From contig DATDFC010000140.1 of assembly GCA_036522815.1 (NCBI GenBank), positions 1-64,000 on the forward strand: a stretch of DNA of 64,000 nucleotides. Reading direction: 5' to 3'. The position numbers and the translations under genes were made by a program. The notes beneath the pieces were generated by a model. It was not told the DNA's origin. It did not search any database and was given only the letters and a program-made list of their open reading frames with translations. Position 1 is the stretch's first letter. The number at the start of each line of letters is the position of its first letter. This stretch comes from AG41 sp036522815 (GTDB lineage: Bacteria > Gemmatimonadota > Gemmatimonadetes > Gemmatimonadales > GWC2-71-9). Shown in pieces: positions 40,870 through 48,962 of this stretch.

Positions 40870-41486
40870 GGCACCGCCGGTGCCAGCGTCCGTCGCAACC
40901 ATGACTGGACCAGCGCCGCCGGGACGGCGAGCGCCAGTCCTCCCTGCATCATGGTGTTGATGCCGATCAACGTCCCGCTCGAATCGGCGAGTGGGCCTCC
41001 GGAGAAGCCGGGCGCCAGACGCAGATCCGCCCGGATCCACGCTGGTGGGCCCCCGGCGCGGTCGCCGCCGGCCGTGTGGACGATCCCGAGTGTAGCCGCG
41101 CCGACGAGCCCCCCTCCCGGATGTCCGATCGCGATCACCAACTCGCCAACCTGCAGCGGCGGGGCAGCGCGGACCGGTGCGAACCCGGCGGCCGGTCGTG
41201 GCTCGGGGTCGAGCGCCAGGGCGGCGAGGTCGCGCCTCCGGTCGCGCGCGACGACTCGGGCGTGTGCCACCGCGCCGTCGCTGAATTGAATGCTCGCTTG
41301 AGCGCGAGTCGCGACATGGGCGTTGGTGATGACCAGCCCGCTCGAGTCGTCTCCCCCGTCCAGATCCCACAACACCCCCGAACCGGAGGCCGCGCCGCTC
41401 GACTGCACCCGCACGGTCACACGTCGCAGCTCCGTCACCACGTCGGCCAGCTCCGCCGCGAGGCCTGCGGTCACGTGCGCCATCAT
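40866..41486 (-). CDS. Trypsin-like S1C serine protease without PDZ domain
   Basis: A 206-aa chymotrypsin-fold protease. The triad is His in T-N-A-H-V, Asp in R-R-D-L-A-A-L and Ser in P-G-F-S-G-G-P-L. No signal peptide or PDZ domain, so it is probably cytoplasmic. It overlaps the protease gene upstream and the regulator downstream by 4 bp each. Confidence 0.88.
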   Translation of the reverse strand: MMAHVTAGLAAELADVVTELRRVTVRVQSSGAASGSGVLWDLDGGDDSSGLVITNAHVATRAQASIQFSDGAVAHARVVARDRRRDLAALALDPEPRPAAGFAPVRAAPPLQVGELVIAIGHPGGGLVGAATLGIVHTAGGDRAGGPPAWIRADLRLAPGFSGGPLADSSGTLIGINTMMQGGLALAVPAALVQSWLRRTLAPAVP

Positions 41487-42397
41487 GCGGCGCGCGGCTG
41501 GGGCCGCTCGCCCGGCGTCACCTGAAGTGTCGTCACCTCTCCTCCGCGAATCACCTGTGCGGCGATGGGCCGTCCCACTCGGTCCCCGCCCAGCTTGGCC
41601 AGCACATCGGTCGGGTCGCTCACCGCGGCGCCGTCGAGCGCGAGCAGCACGTCACCCAACAGCACACCGTCGCGATCGGCGGGCCCGCCCGGCTCGACGC
41701 TCGCGATCAGCAGGCCCACCGTGTTTTTCAACTCGAGCCGGCGGGCGAGCGACTGCGGCACCCGCACCGGCTGCGTTCCGATCCCCAGATAAGCGCGGCG
41801 GATGGTTCCCCGTTCCAGCAGCTCGCCGACCGTCCGCTCCACCGTGGCGATAGGAATCGTCACCGGCGTGCCGCGGGCCAGCCCAGAGGTGTTGATGCCG
41901 AGCACCCGGCCGGCGGCGTCAATGAGGGGGCCGCCCGAGAATCCGTCGTAAATCGACACATCGAGACGGAGCAGCGAGTCGATCTCGCCGCCCCGCCAGG
42001 TGCGCCACGCGCCGGCCACGCTGCTCACCACCCCCCAGCTGGCCGTGAGCCGTGGTCCCGGCCGCCCCAGCGCGATCACGAATTCTCCGACACTGGGCGA
42101 TGGGTCGAGGCGCAGCTGCGCGGTCGCCAAGCTCTGGCCGGCGAGCCGCAACACGGCCAGGTCCGTGCTGGGGTCTCGCCCCGCCAGGGTGACGGGTGCG
42201 CTGGTGCCGTCAGGCAGGGTTACGGTGATGTTGTCGTCGCGCTGGATGGTGTGGTTGGTCGCGACGATTACTCCCTGGCGCCAGTGAACGCCGCTCGCGG
42301 GAATGCGGCGCCGGGCGTGGATCGCCACGACGGCGCCGCCGCCCGCCTCGACGGCGCTGGCGAGCTCGTTCGATAGGGATTCGAGTAGTGCGGTCAT
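41483..42397 (-). CDS. S1C serine protease with PDZ domain (DegP/HtrA-like)
   Basis: A 304-aa protein. Protease domain with T-N-H-T-I, S-T-D-L-A-V-L and D-G-F-S-G-G-P-L (triad intact), then a single PDZ domain (about 205-295: R-A-Y-L-G-I-G, G-G-P-A-D-R-D-G-V-L-L-G-D-V-L-L). No signal peptide is visible, unusual for HtrA proteins, which are normally periplasmic. First gene of the unit. Confidence 0.9.
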   Translation of the reverse strand: MTALLESLSNELASAVEAGGGAVVAIHARRRIPASGVHWRQGVIVATNHTIQRDDNITVTLPDGTSAPVTLAGRDPSTDLAVLRLAGQSLATAQLRLDPSPSVGEFVIALGRPGPRLTASWGVVSSVAGAWRTWRGGEIDSLLRLDVSIYDGFSGGPLIDAAGRVLGINTSGLARGTPVTIPIATVERTVGELLERGTIRRAYLGIGTQPVRVPQSLARRLELKNTVGLLIASVEPGGPADRDGVLLGDVLLALDGAAVSDPTDVLAKLGGDRVGRPIAAQVIRGGEVTTLQVTPGERPQPRAA

Positions 42398-42434
42398 CGG
42401 TCACCTCTATTGTCGGGACCTCTGCACAAGTGAT

Positions 42435-42595
42435 CGTGGCGCTGGGGGTCGGGGCTAGGGGCGCCTACACGCGAGGGCCCTCCGAAACACGCCACGGGGA
42501 CGTGTGCCGGCCCGGGCCTGCTCCGCGCCTCCGAGGTCTGCTTTCGTGGCGCCCTCGCGTGTAAAGCGCCCTCCGCCCCGACCCCCAGCGCCACG
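42435..42595. repeat. Long imperfect inverted repeat
   Basis: Arms 42435-42478 and 42551-42595 are reverse complements: 21 bp perfect at the outer end, then a 10-11 bp imperfect stretch, then 12 bp perfect. The 72-bp centre is GC-rich and contains smaller palindromes. It could be a MITE-like element, a structured RNA or a cruciform-forming site. No clear target-site duplication flanks it. Confidence 0.75.
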
Positions 42596-42989
42596 TACCG
42601 AGTAGGGCGCGAAAGCCGCCGCGGTAGAGGGGAGAATGCCGCCCCGGGGCGGCTGGCGGTATCGGCCGAACGGGCGAGGCCGACGTCGGGGAGTGTCGAT
42701 TTCCAGGCGGGTCGAGCGACGCCAGGGAGGGGAACATCCGACGTAATCGCTTCCTTACTGCACTGTATGAGCGAGCCTATGATCCGCTTCGTCACCCAGG
42801 TCCGAGTCCTCCGGGCGCTCCTGGACTTTATTTCCGGCCTCGACCCCTCGGCCGTGGGCCTGCTACAGGCCCTGCTCGCACTAGTTCCGACTCGCAACAA
42901 CGGGGAGAGCAATGTCGGTTTTGGCCGACCCCGTTCGTCTACAGGGTGGCGGCGCAAGGTCGGCGGATCAGGGCGGGGAACGCGGCGGC

Positions 42990-43021
42990 TTGACCCTGCG
43001 TTACTTGTTCGACAGTTATCT
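42990..43021 (+). promoter_or_regulatory. Candidate promoter of arsR-like gene
   Basis: TTGACC at 42990-42995 and a -10-like AGTTAT at 43014-43019, 18 bp apart, placing the start of transcription close to ATG 43026. There is no ribosome-binding site, so the mRNA may be leaderless. Confidence 0.45.
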
Positions 43022-43027
43022 AACTAT
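43011..43027 (+). promoter_or_regulatory. Candidate ArsR operator, site 1
   Basis: GACAGTTATCTAACTAT overlaps the -10 region and start codon of the arsR-like gene. A near-identical inverted copy lies upstream of the efflux adaptor gene (43396-43412). Confidence 0.6.
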
Positions 43028-43349
43028 GTACGTCGAACGAGGCAGGCAGGGACGGCTGGCGCCAGGTCAGTTCGAGCGCATTGCGAAGGCGCTGGCGGAC
43101 CCGCGGCGCTTCGCACTGCTCGAAGCGATCGCGAGCAGCGCCCAGTGCCCGTATCACCAGTTGTGTGAGGACTTTCCGGTGACGAAGGCGACCATCTCGC
43201 ATCACCTCAAAGAGCTGGTGCAGGCGGGCCTGGTCGACTCCGAGCGCGCAGGGCAGTTCGTGAACACGCGGGTGCGTCGCGACGTTATGCGCGCATACGC
43301 CGCGGAGCTGGTGCGCCGCGTGGGAAGCGAGCGCAGCCGCACCGATTGA
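43026..43349 (+). CDS. ArsR-family transcription repressor
   Basis: A 107-aa winged-helix protein: A-L-A-D-P-R-R-F-A-L-L-E-A-I at the first helix, then V-T-K-A-T-I-S-H-H-L-K-E-L as recognition helix and E-R-A-G-Q-F-V-N-T for the wing. No classic metal-binding cysteine pair is seen (one Cys in Q-C-P-Y and one in L-C-E-D). ATG 43026 gives the usual family length; an upstream ATG at 42912 adds a poor N-terminus. It probably represses itself and the adjacent RND efflux operon. Confidence 0.82.
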   Translation: MYVERGRQGRLAPGQFERIAKALADPRRFALLEAIASSAQCPYHQLCEDFPVTKATISHHLKELVQAGLVDSERAGQFVNTRVRRDVMRAYAAELVRRVGSERSRTD

Positions 43350-43395
43350 GCGAGCGTAACGGCATGGTCGTGGACTCGTCGCCGCCATGTGTCAA

Positions 43396-43412
43396 ATAGT
43401 TATACAACTGTC
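43396..43412 (-). promoter_or_regulatory. Candidate ArsR operator, site 2
   Basis: Minus-strand GACAGTTGTATAACTAT, matching site 1 at 15 of 17 positions, 36 bp upstream of the efflux adaptor ATG. Confidence 0.6.
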
Positions 43413-43448
43413 TTACAAGCTCCAAGAACCCCAGGGAGGTCGTTGCAT

Positions 43449-44540
43449 ATGCGCAGTCGCATTCTCGCAACTCGGGATTGGATCCGCTCAGTGGTGCTGG
43501 TCGGGACGGTGCTCGTGACCGGGGTGGCGCTGGCCGCATGGAAGTCCGCGGCCGCCCGCGCCGCCAGCGCGGCCGCCGCGCGGCAGCCCGAGCCGATCGA
43601 ATCGGTGAACATCGCGGTGGCCAAACAGCGCGAGTACCGTCCCACGACGACGTCGGTGGGCACGGTGCTGGCGCTCGAGTCGATCACGCTGCGCAACGAG
43701 CTCGCGGGCACGGTTCGCAAGGTGGGGCTGGTGCCCGGACAGGTGGTCGAGGCCGGCACGGTGCTCGTGGCGCTCGATGTGTCGGTGGAGCAGGCGGAGC
43801 TCGACGCCGAGACCGCCCAGGCCGATCTGGCGGGGACCACGCTCGCGCGGCTCGAGCGCCTGCTCCAGGCGCAGGCCGTGTCGCAGGAAGAGGTCGACCA
43901 GGCACGAGCCGCGCGCGACGTCGCGCTCGCGCAAATCGAGCGCACCCGCGCCGTCATCGCGAAGAAGACGATCCGCGCGCCGTTTCGCGCCCGCGTGGGG
44001 CTGAGCGACGTGCATCCGGGTCAGTACCTGAACGAGGGCACCGAGCTCACCACGCTCCAGGGAGTCGATGCGGCGGCCAACGTGGACTTTACCGTGGCCC
44101 AGGCGGTGGCAGCGGGATTGCGCCCTGGCCAGGTGGTGACGGTGTTCGCCGGTGACACGCCGACGACGGCCCGGATCGCCGCGATCGATGCCCGTGTCGA
44201 TCCCACGACCCGAAACGCCCTGGTGCGGGCGCGCATCTCCGGCCATGCCCCGGCGCCCGGCGCGTCGGTGCGGGTCGAGGTCCCCGTGGGGCCGCCGACC
44301 GCCGCCGTTGCCATTCCCGTGAGCGCCCTCCGCAAGGGACCGAGCGGCGATCACGTGTTCCTGATCGCGCCCGACTCCGCCGGCAAGACGCGCGCCCATC
44401 TGCAGGCGGTGCAGAGCGGCCCGGTGCTCGATGACGACGTCGTGATCCTCAGTGGTGTCACCCCCGGGCAGCGGGTCGCTGCCTCCGGGTCCTTCAAGCT
44501 GCGCGAGGCTGTGCTCGTCGCGAGCGACTCCTCTCGCTAA
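43449..44540 (+). CDS. RND efflux periplasmic adaptor (MFP) subunit
   Basis: A 363-aa HlyD/AcrA-type adaptor. An N-terminal membrane anchor (V-V-L-V-G-T-V-L-V-T-G-V-A-L-A) is followed by the barrel-sandwich/lipoyl halves (G-T-V-R-K-V-G-L-V-P-G-Q-V-V and R-A-P-F-R-A-R-V-G-L), a short coiled coil and the beta-barrel domain. GGAGGT precedes ATG 43449. First gene of a complete tripartite pump operon. Confidence 0.93.
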   Translation: MRSRILATRDWIRSVVLVGTVLVTGVALAAWKSAAARAASAAAARQPEPIESVNIAVAKQREYRPTTTSVGTVLALESITLRNELAGTVRKVGLVPGQVVEAGTVLVALDVSVEQAELDAETAQADLAGTTLARLERLLQAQAVSQEEVDQARAARDVALAQIERTRAVIAKKTIRAPFRARVGLSDVHPGQYLNEGTELTTLQGVDAAANVDFTVAQAVAAGLRPGQVVTVFAGDTPTTARIAAIDARVDPTTRNALVRARISGHAPAPGASVRVEVPVGPPTAAVAIPVSALRKGPSGDHVFLIAPDSAGKTRAHLQAVQSGPVLDDDVVILSGVTPGQRVAASGSFKLREAVLVASDSSR

Positions 44541-44552
44541 TCGGAAAGGGTC

Positions 44553-47500
44553 ATGCGCTCTTTTACCGATACCTTCATCAAGCACCCCGTCCTCGCGGCG
44601 GTGGTGAACCTGGTCATCGTGCTCGTGGGGTGGCGGGCGATCACCACCCTGCCGGTGCAACAGTATCCGAAGATCGAAAGCTCTTCGGTCCTGATCACCA
44701 CGGTGTACTACGGCGCCAGCGCCGAGACGGTGCGCGGCTTCCTCACGACACCGATCGAGCGCGCCGTGTCGGCGATCAGCGGCGTGGACTACGTCGAGTC
44801 GACCAGCCGCGCCGGCGTCAGCACTATCACGGTGCACTTGAAGCTCAACCACAACAGCACCGCCGCCCTGGCGGAGGTCACCGCCCGGTTGCAGCAGGTC
44901 CGGGCCGAGCTGCCGGCCGAGGCGCAGCCCCCGGTGGTCGAGGTGCAGCGCGCCGACCGGCCGTATGCGTCGTTCTACCTGAGCTTCACGTCCTCCGAGC
45001 GCGATATTCCGGCGCTCACCGACTGGCTGACGCGCAACCTGCAGCCCCAGCTGACCACGATGGCCGGGGTGCAGCGAGTCGATGTCGTCGGCGGGCGCCC
45101 CATCGCCATGCGGATCTGGATCGATCCCGACCGCTTGGCGGCGCTCAACCTCGCGCCCGGCGACGTGCACGCGGCGCTCGAGCGCAACAACTACCTCGCC
45201 GCCGTGGGCCAGACCAAGGGCGACCTGGTGCAGGTCAACCTGCTCGCCAACACCGACCTGCGGACGCCCGAGGAGTTCAAGAATCTCGTCGTGGCCGAGC
45301 GCAACGGGGCCATCGTACGGCTCTCCGACGTCGCCCGGGTGGAGCTGGGCGCCGAGGAGGCCGACTTCATCACCAAGTTCAACGACAAAGAGGCCGTGTA
45401 TCTCGGCGTTTGGCCGCTGGTGGGCTCGAACGAGATCGAGGTCGCCAATCGGCTCCACGCCGAAATGGATCGCATCCGGCCCACGCTGCCGAAGGACATC
45501 GACATGCAGCTCGCGTACGACGCAACCGTGTTCATGGTCGACGCGCTGCACGAGATCTCGAAGACGCTGGTCGAGACCATCATTATCGTCGGGCTGGTGG
45601 TGTTCCTCTTCATGGGGTCGATCCGCACCGCGCTGGTGCCGCTGGTCGCGATGCCGGTCTCGCTCATCGGCGCGGGCGCAGTGATGTACGCCTTCGGCTT
45701 CAGCCTCAACCTCCTGACGATCCTCGCGATCGTGTTGTCGGTGGGATTGGTGGTGGACGACGCCATCGTCGTGGTCGAAAACGTCGAGCGCCACGTGCGC
45801 GAGGGGAAGACGCGCGTGCAGGCGGCGCTGATCGGCGCGCGCGAGCTGGTCGGTCCCATCATCGCCATGACGATCACGCTCGCCGCGGTGTACACGCCGA
45901 TCGGGTTCCAGGGCGGCCTCACCGGCTCGCTCTTCCTGGAGTTCGCGATTACGCTGGCGGCCGCGGTGGTGGTGTCCGGTATCGTGGCGGTCACGCTGTC
46001 GCCGGTGATGAGCTCGCGCTTCGTGCACGAGCAGGGCAAAGAAGGCCGGCTCACCAAGCTGGTGCACCATGGCTTCGAGCTGGTCCGCCGCCGCTATGAG
46101 CGGTTGCTCGACGGCGCCCTGGCCATGCGCTGGGGGATCGTCGCGGCCGCCGTGCTGGTGATGGTGGCGGCATGGCCGCTGTACCAGTACTCGCGGCGCG
46201 AGCTGGCCCCGATCGAGGACCAGAGCCACATCAGCCTGTTCATGGCGGCGTCGCCCGACGCCTCGCTCGCGGCGACCAACAAGGCCTCCCTCCAGGTGGT
46301 CAAGGCGGTCAGGTCCTTCCCCGAGGCGAAGTTCATGTGGTCGCTCACCGCCAACTGGGGCGGCTTCGGGGGGATGGTCGCGAAGAACTGGAAAGAGCGG
46401 AAGCGCACCACCGAGCAGATGTACGGGCAGGTCTACGGCGCGGTCTCGCAGGTGCCGGGACTGCAGGTCTTTCCGCGGCTCGACCCGCCGCTGCCGTCGC
46501 CGGGCCAGTACGACGTGGAGCTGATCCTCGCGAGCGACGTCCCGCCCGAGCAGATGCTGCAAACGGTCGGGGCGGTGATGGGCGCCGGCTGGCAGAGCGG
46601 CAAGTTTCTCTACGTCGACACCGATTTGAAGATCGATCTGCCGGAGGCGCGGGTCGTGATCGACCGCGACCAGGTCGCCGACCTGGGCCTCGACCTCGCG
46701 AGCGTCGGCCGGGAGCTCGGCACGCTGCTGGGGGGCGCGTACGTCAACCGGTTCAATTATTTCGACCGCAGCTACAAGGTCATCCCCCAGATCGGGGACG
46801 ACCGCCGGGCCACGGTGGCGCCGCTGCTCGATCTCAAGATCAAGACGCCCAGCGGCCGGCTAGTGCCGGTGTCGACCTTCACGCATATCGAGTCGAGCAC
46901 CGCACCGCGCACCCTCAATCGGTTTCAGCAGCGCAACGCCGTCCGGATCTTCGGCGGCGTGAAGCCTGGAGTGACCAAAGAAGAAGGGCTGCGCGTCCTC
47001 GAGAGCGCCGCCGCGGCCGTGACCGGGCCGGGCGTGGGGATGGACTACGCCGGAGAGTCCCGGCAAATCCGGCTCGAAGGGGCGGCGCTCACGGTGACGC
47101 TCGGTTTCGCCGTGATCCTCATCTACCTCGTGCTCGCGGCGCAGTTCAGGAGCTTCCGTGACCCGCTCATCGTACTGGTGGGCTCGGTGCCGCTCGCGAT
47201 CTCCGGGGCGCTGGTGTTCAGCTTCTTGAACCTCACCACCATCAACATCTATTCGCAGGTGGGGCTGATCACCCTGGTGGGACTGATCGCCAAGAACGGC
47301 ATCCTGATCGTGCAGTTCGCGAATACGCTGCAGTCGCAAGGCGTGGCGAAGCTCGTCGCGCTGCGCGAAGCGTCACTCACCCGCCTTCGCCCCGTCCTCA
47401 TGACCTCGGCGGCGACCGTGTTCGGACATCTGCCGCTCGTGTTCGCGACGGGGCCGGGATCGGCGGCGCGCAACAGCATCGGGACCGTGCTGGTGGCGGG

Positions 47501-47642
47501 CATGACGGTGGGGACGCTGTTCACGCTGTTCGTCGTCCCGGTGTTCTACTCGCTCATCGCCGCCGAGCATCGTCCCGAGACGGCGGACGGCCAAGATCTG
47601 GTGCTCCAACCCGCGATGGTGGAGGAGGCGGCTCATGCGTAG
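44553..47642 (+). CDS. RND efflux transporter permease (HAE1/AcrB type)
   Basis: A 1029-aa inner-membrane transporter. It shows the N-terminal F-I-K-H-P-V-L-A-A-V-V-N helix, the TM4 proton-relay motif G-L-V-V-D-D-A-I-V-V-V-E-N, two large periplasmic loops and the C-terminal repeat (G-L-I-A-K-N-G-I-L-I-V-Q-F-A-N). Twelve TM segments expected, full length. It overlaps the outer-membrane channel gene by 8 bp. Substrate class cannot be told from sequence. Confidence 0.95.
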   Translation: MRSFTDTFIKHPVLAAVVNLVIVLVGWRAITTLPVQQYPKIESSSVLITTVYYGASAETVRGFLTTPIERAVSAISGVDYVESTSRAGVSTITVHLKLNHNSTAALAEVTARLQQVRAELPAEAQPPVVEVQRADRPYASFYLSFTSSERDIPALTDWLTRNLQPQLTTMAGVQRVDVVGGRPIAMRIWIDPDRLAALNLAPGDVHAALERNNYLAAVGQTKGDLVQVNLLANTDLRTPEEFKNLVVAERNGAIVRLSDVARVELGAEEADFITKFNDKEAVYLGVWPLVGSNEIEVANRLHAEMDRIRPTLPKDIDMQLAYDATVFMVDALHEISKTLVETIIIVGLVVFLFMGSIRTALVPLVAMPVSLIGAGAVMYAFGFSLNLLTILAIVLSVGLVVDDAIVVVENVERHVREGKTRVQAALIGARELVGPIIAMTITLAAVYTPIGFQGGLTGSLFLEFAITLAAAVVVSGIVAVTLSPVMSSRFVHEQGKEGRLTKLVHHGFELVRRRYERLLDGALAMRWGIVAAAVLVMVAAWPLYQYSRRELAPIEDQSHISLFMAASPDASLAATNKASLQVVKAVRSFPEAKFMWSLTANWGGFGGMVAKNWKERKRTTEQMYGQVYGAVSQVPGLQVFPRLDPPLPSPGQYDVELILASDVPPEQMLQTVGAVMGAGWQSGKFLYVDTDLKIDLPEARVVIDRDQVADLGLDLASVGRELGTLLGGAYVNRFNYFDRSYKVIPQIGDDRRATVAPLLDLKIKTPSGRLVPVSTFTHIESSTAPRTLNRFQQRNAVRIFGGVKPGVTKEEGLRVLESAAAAVTGPGVGMDYAGESRQIRLEGAALTVTLGFAVILIYLVLAAQFRSFRDPLIVLVGSVPLAISGALVFSFLNLTTINIYSQVGLITLVGLIAKNGILIVQFANTLQSQGVAKLVALREASLTRLRPVLMTSAATVFGHLPLVFATGPGSAARNSIGTVLVAGMTVGTLFTLFVVPVFYSLIAAEHRPETADGQDLVLQPAMVEEAAHA

Positions 47643-48960
47643 CGCGACTCTGTTGGTGTTCCTGGCGTTGTGCGGGCGCGCCTCGGCGGCGGCCGTGCAG
47701 GTCGCTGACTCGGCGGACTTCTGGCAACGGCTCGGCGACACCACGCTGTCGCGCCTGATCGGCGAGGTGCAACGGGCCAACCTGGACGTGCGGGCCGCGC
47801 GGGCCCGGGTGAGCGCCGCCCGCTCGGACCGGCTGCGCTCGCTCCTCGACCTCACGCCCTCGGCCACCGTGTCCGGCGGCTACGTGCGCCAGCGGCTGTC
47901 GAGCGCGTCGTTCCCCGGCGGGTTCGGCGTGTTCCCGGACCAGAGCGTCTGGAGCGCCGGCGCCGATGCCGCGTGGGACCTCGATATCTTCGGGCAGATC
48001 CGCCACACCGTGCAGGCGCGCGGCGCCCTGGTGGGCGCGGCGGAGGAAACGTCGCGCGACGTGGAGGTGTCGTTCACGGCGGAGCTAGCCCGGGCCTACT
48101 TCGAGCTGCGCGGCGCCCAGGAGCAGCTCGCGGTGGCGCGCCAGAACGCCGAGAACCAGCGGCACACGTTCGAGCTCACGCGGCAGCGCCTCGACGCGGG
48201 GCGCGGCAGCGCGTTCGATACCGAGCGGGCCCAGGCGCAGCTGAGCTCGACCCTGGCGTCGATTCCCGCTCGCGAGGCGCAGGTCGCGGCGGCACAGTAT
48301 CGCATCGGCGCGCTGGTGGGCCGGGCGCCGGATCAGGTCGCCCGGGAGCTGGAGCAGCCCGGTCGGTTGCCGCCCCTCCCCGACCTGGTCGCCATCGGCC
48401 AGCCGGACGTCGTGGTCCGCACCCGGCCGGACGTGGCCGCGGCCGAGCGGCTGGCGGCGGCGCAGGGAGCGCTGGTCGGAGCGGCCAAGGCCAGCTACCT
48501 GCCGCGGCTCAGCATCGGCGGCAGCGTCGGCTATGCCGCACCCGCATTCAACGCCGTGGGCGACCAGGGGACGCTGCGCTACGCGGTGGGACCGGTGCTC
48601 ACCTGGCCGGCCCTCAACCTCGGTCGAGTCAAGACGGAGGTCGACGCCGCGCAGGCGCGGGAGGACGCGGCGCGCGCGGAGTACGGTCGCGTCGTGCTGG
48701 CCGCGCTGGCGGACGTGGAAACGAGCATCACGCGGTATCGCACCGCCCGGGAGCGGTTACAGCGGCTGGAGGAGGCGAGTGCGGCGAGCGAGCGCGCGGC
48801 CGAGCTGGCGCGGCTGCGGTTCACGGAAGGGGTGACGGATTTTCTGCAGGTGCTGGACGCAGAGCGCACGCAGCTCGAGGCCCAGGATCAGCTGGCGCAG
48901 GGGCGGACCGACGCGGCGACGGCGTACGCGGCGTTGTACCGGGCGGTGGGAGGACGGTGA
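47635..48960 (+). CDS. Outer-membrane efflux channel (TolC/NodT family)
   Basis: A 441-aa protein with two OEP repeats (W-D-L-D-I-F-G-Q-I-R in the first, G-P-V-L-T-W-P-A-L-N-L-G-R in the second) and long coiled-coil stretches. The signal peptide ends near A-S-A-A-A. No lipobox Cys is seen. It completes the pump and is convergent with the serine hydrolase gene 2 bp away. Confidence 0.93.
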   Translation: MRSATLLVFLALCGRASAAAVQVADSADFWQRLGDTTLSRLIGEVQRANLDVRAARARVSAARSDRLRSLLDLTPSATVSGGYVRQRLSSASFPGGFGVFPDQSVWSAGADAAWDLDIFGQIRHTVQARGALVGAAEETSRDVEVSFTAELARAYFELRGAQEQLAVARQNAENQRHTFELTRQRLDAGRGSAFDTERAQAQLSSTLASIPAREAQVAAAQYRIGALVGRAPDQVARELEQPGRLPPLPDLVAIGQPDVVVRTRPDVAAAERLAAAQGALVGAAKASYLPRLSIGGSVGYAAPAFNAVGDQGTLRYAVGPVLTWPALNLGRVKTEVDAAQAREDAARAEYGRVVLAALADVETSITRYRTARERLQRLEEASAASERAAELARLRFTEGVTDFLQVLDAERTQLEAQDQLAQGRTDAATAYAALYRAVGGR

Positions 48961-48962
48961 GG

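Larger units (their letters stand above)
42398..43025. other. 628-bp intergenic region between protease unit and arsR-like gene
   Basis: Between divergent genes. It holds the long inverted repeat at 42435-42595 and the promoter region of the ArsR-type gene. Open frames across it show no family resemblance, so I call no gene in it. Confidence 0.6.

Noticed and set aside
42435..42595. Insertion sequence with transposase
   Set aside because: The inverted repeat spans only 160 bp, contains no transposase frame, and no clear target duplication flanks it.
43488..46562. 1024-aa minus-strand open frame across the RND adaptor and permease genes
   Set aside because: Antisense to well-supported efflux genes, His/Arg/Asp-rich artefact of high GC3.
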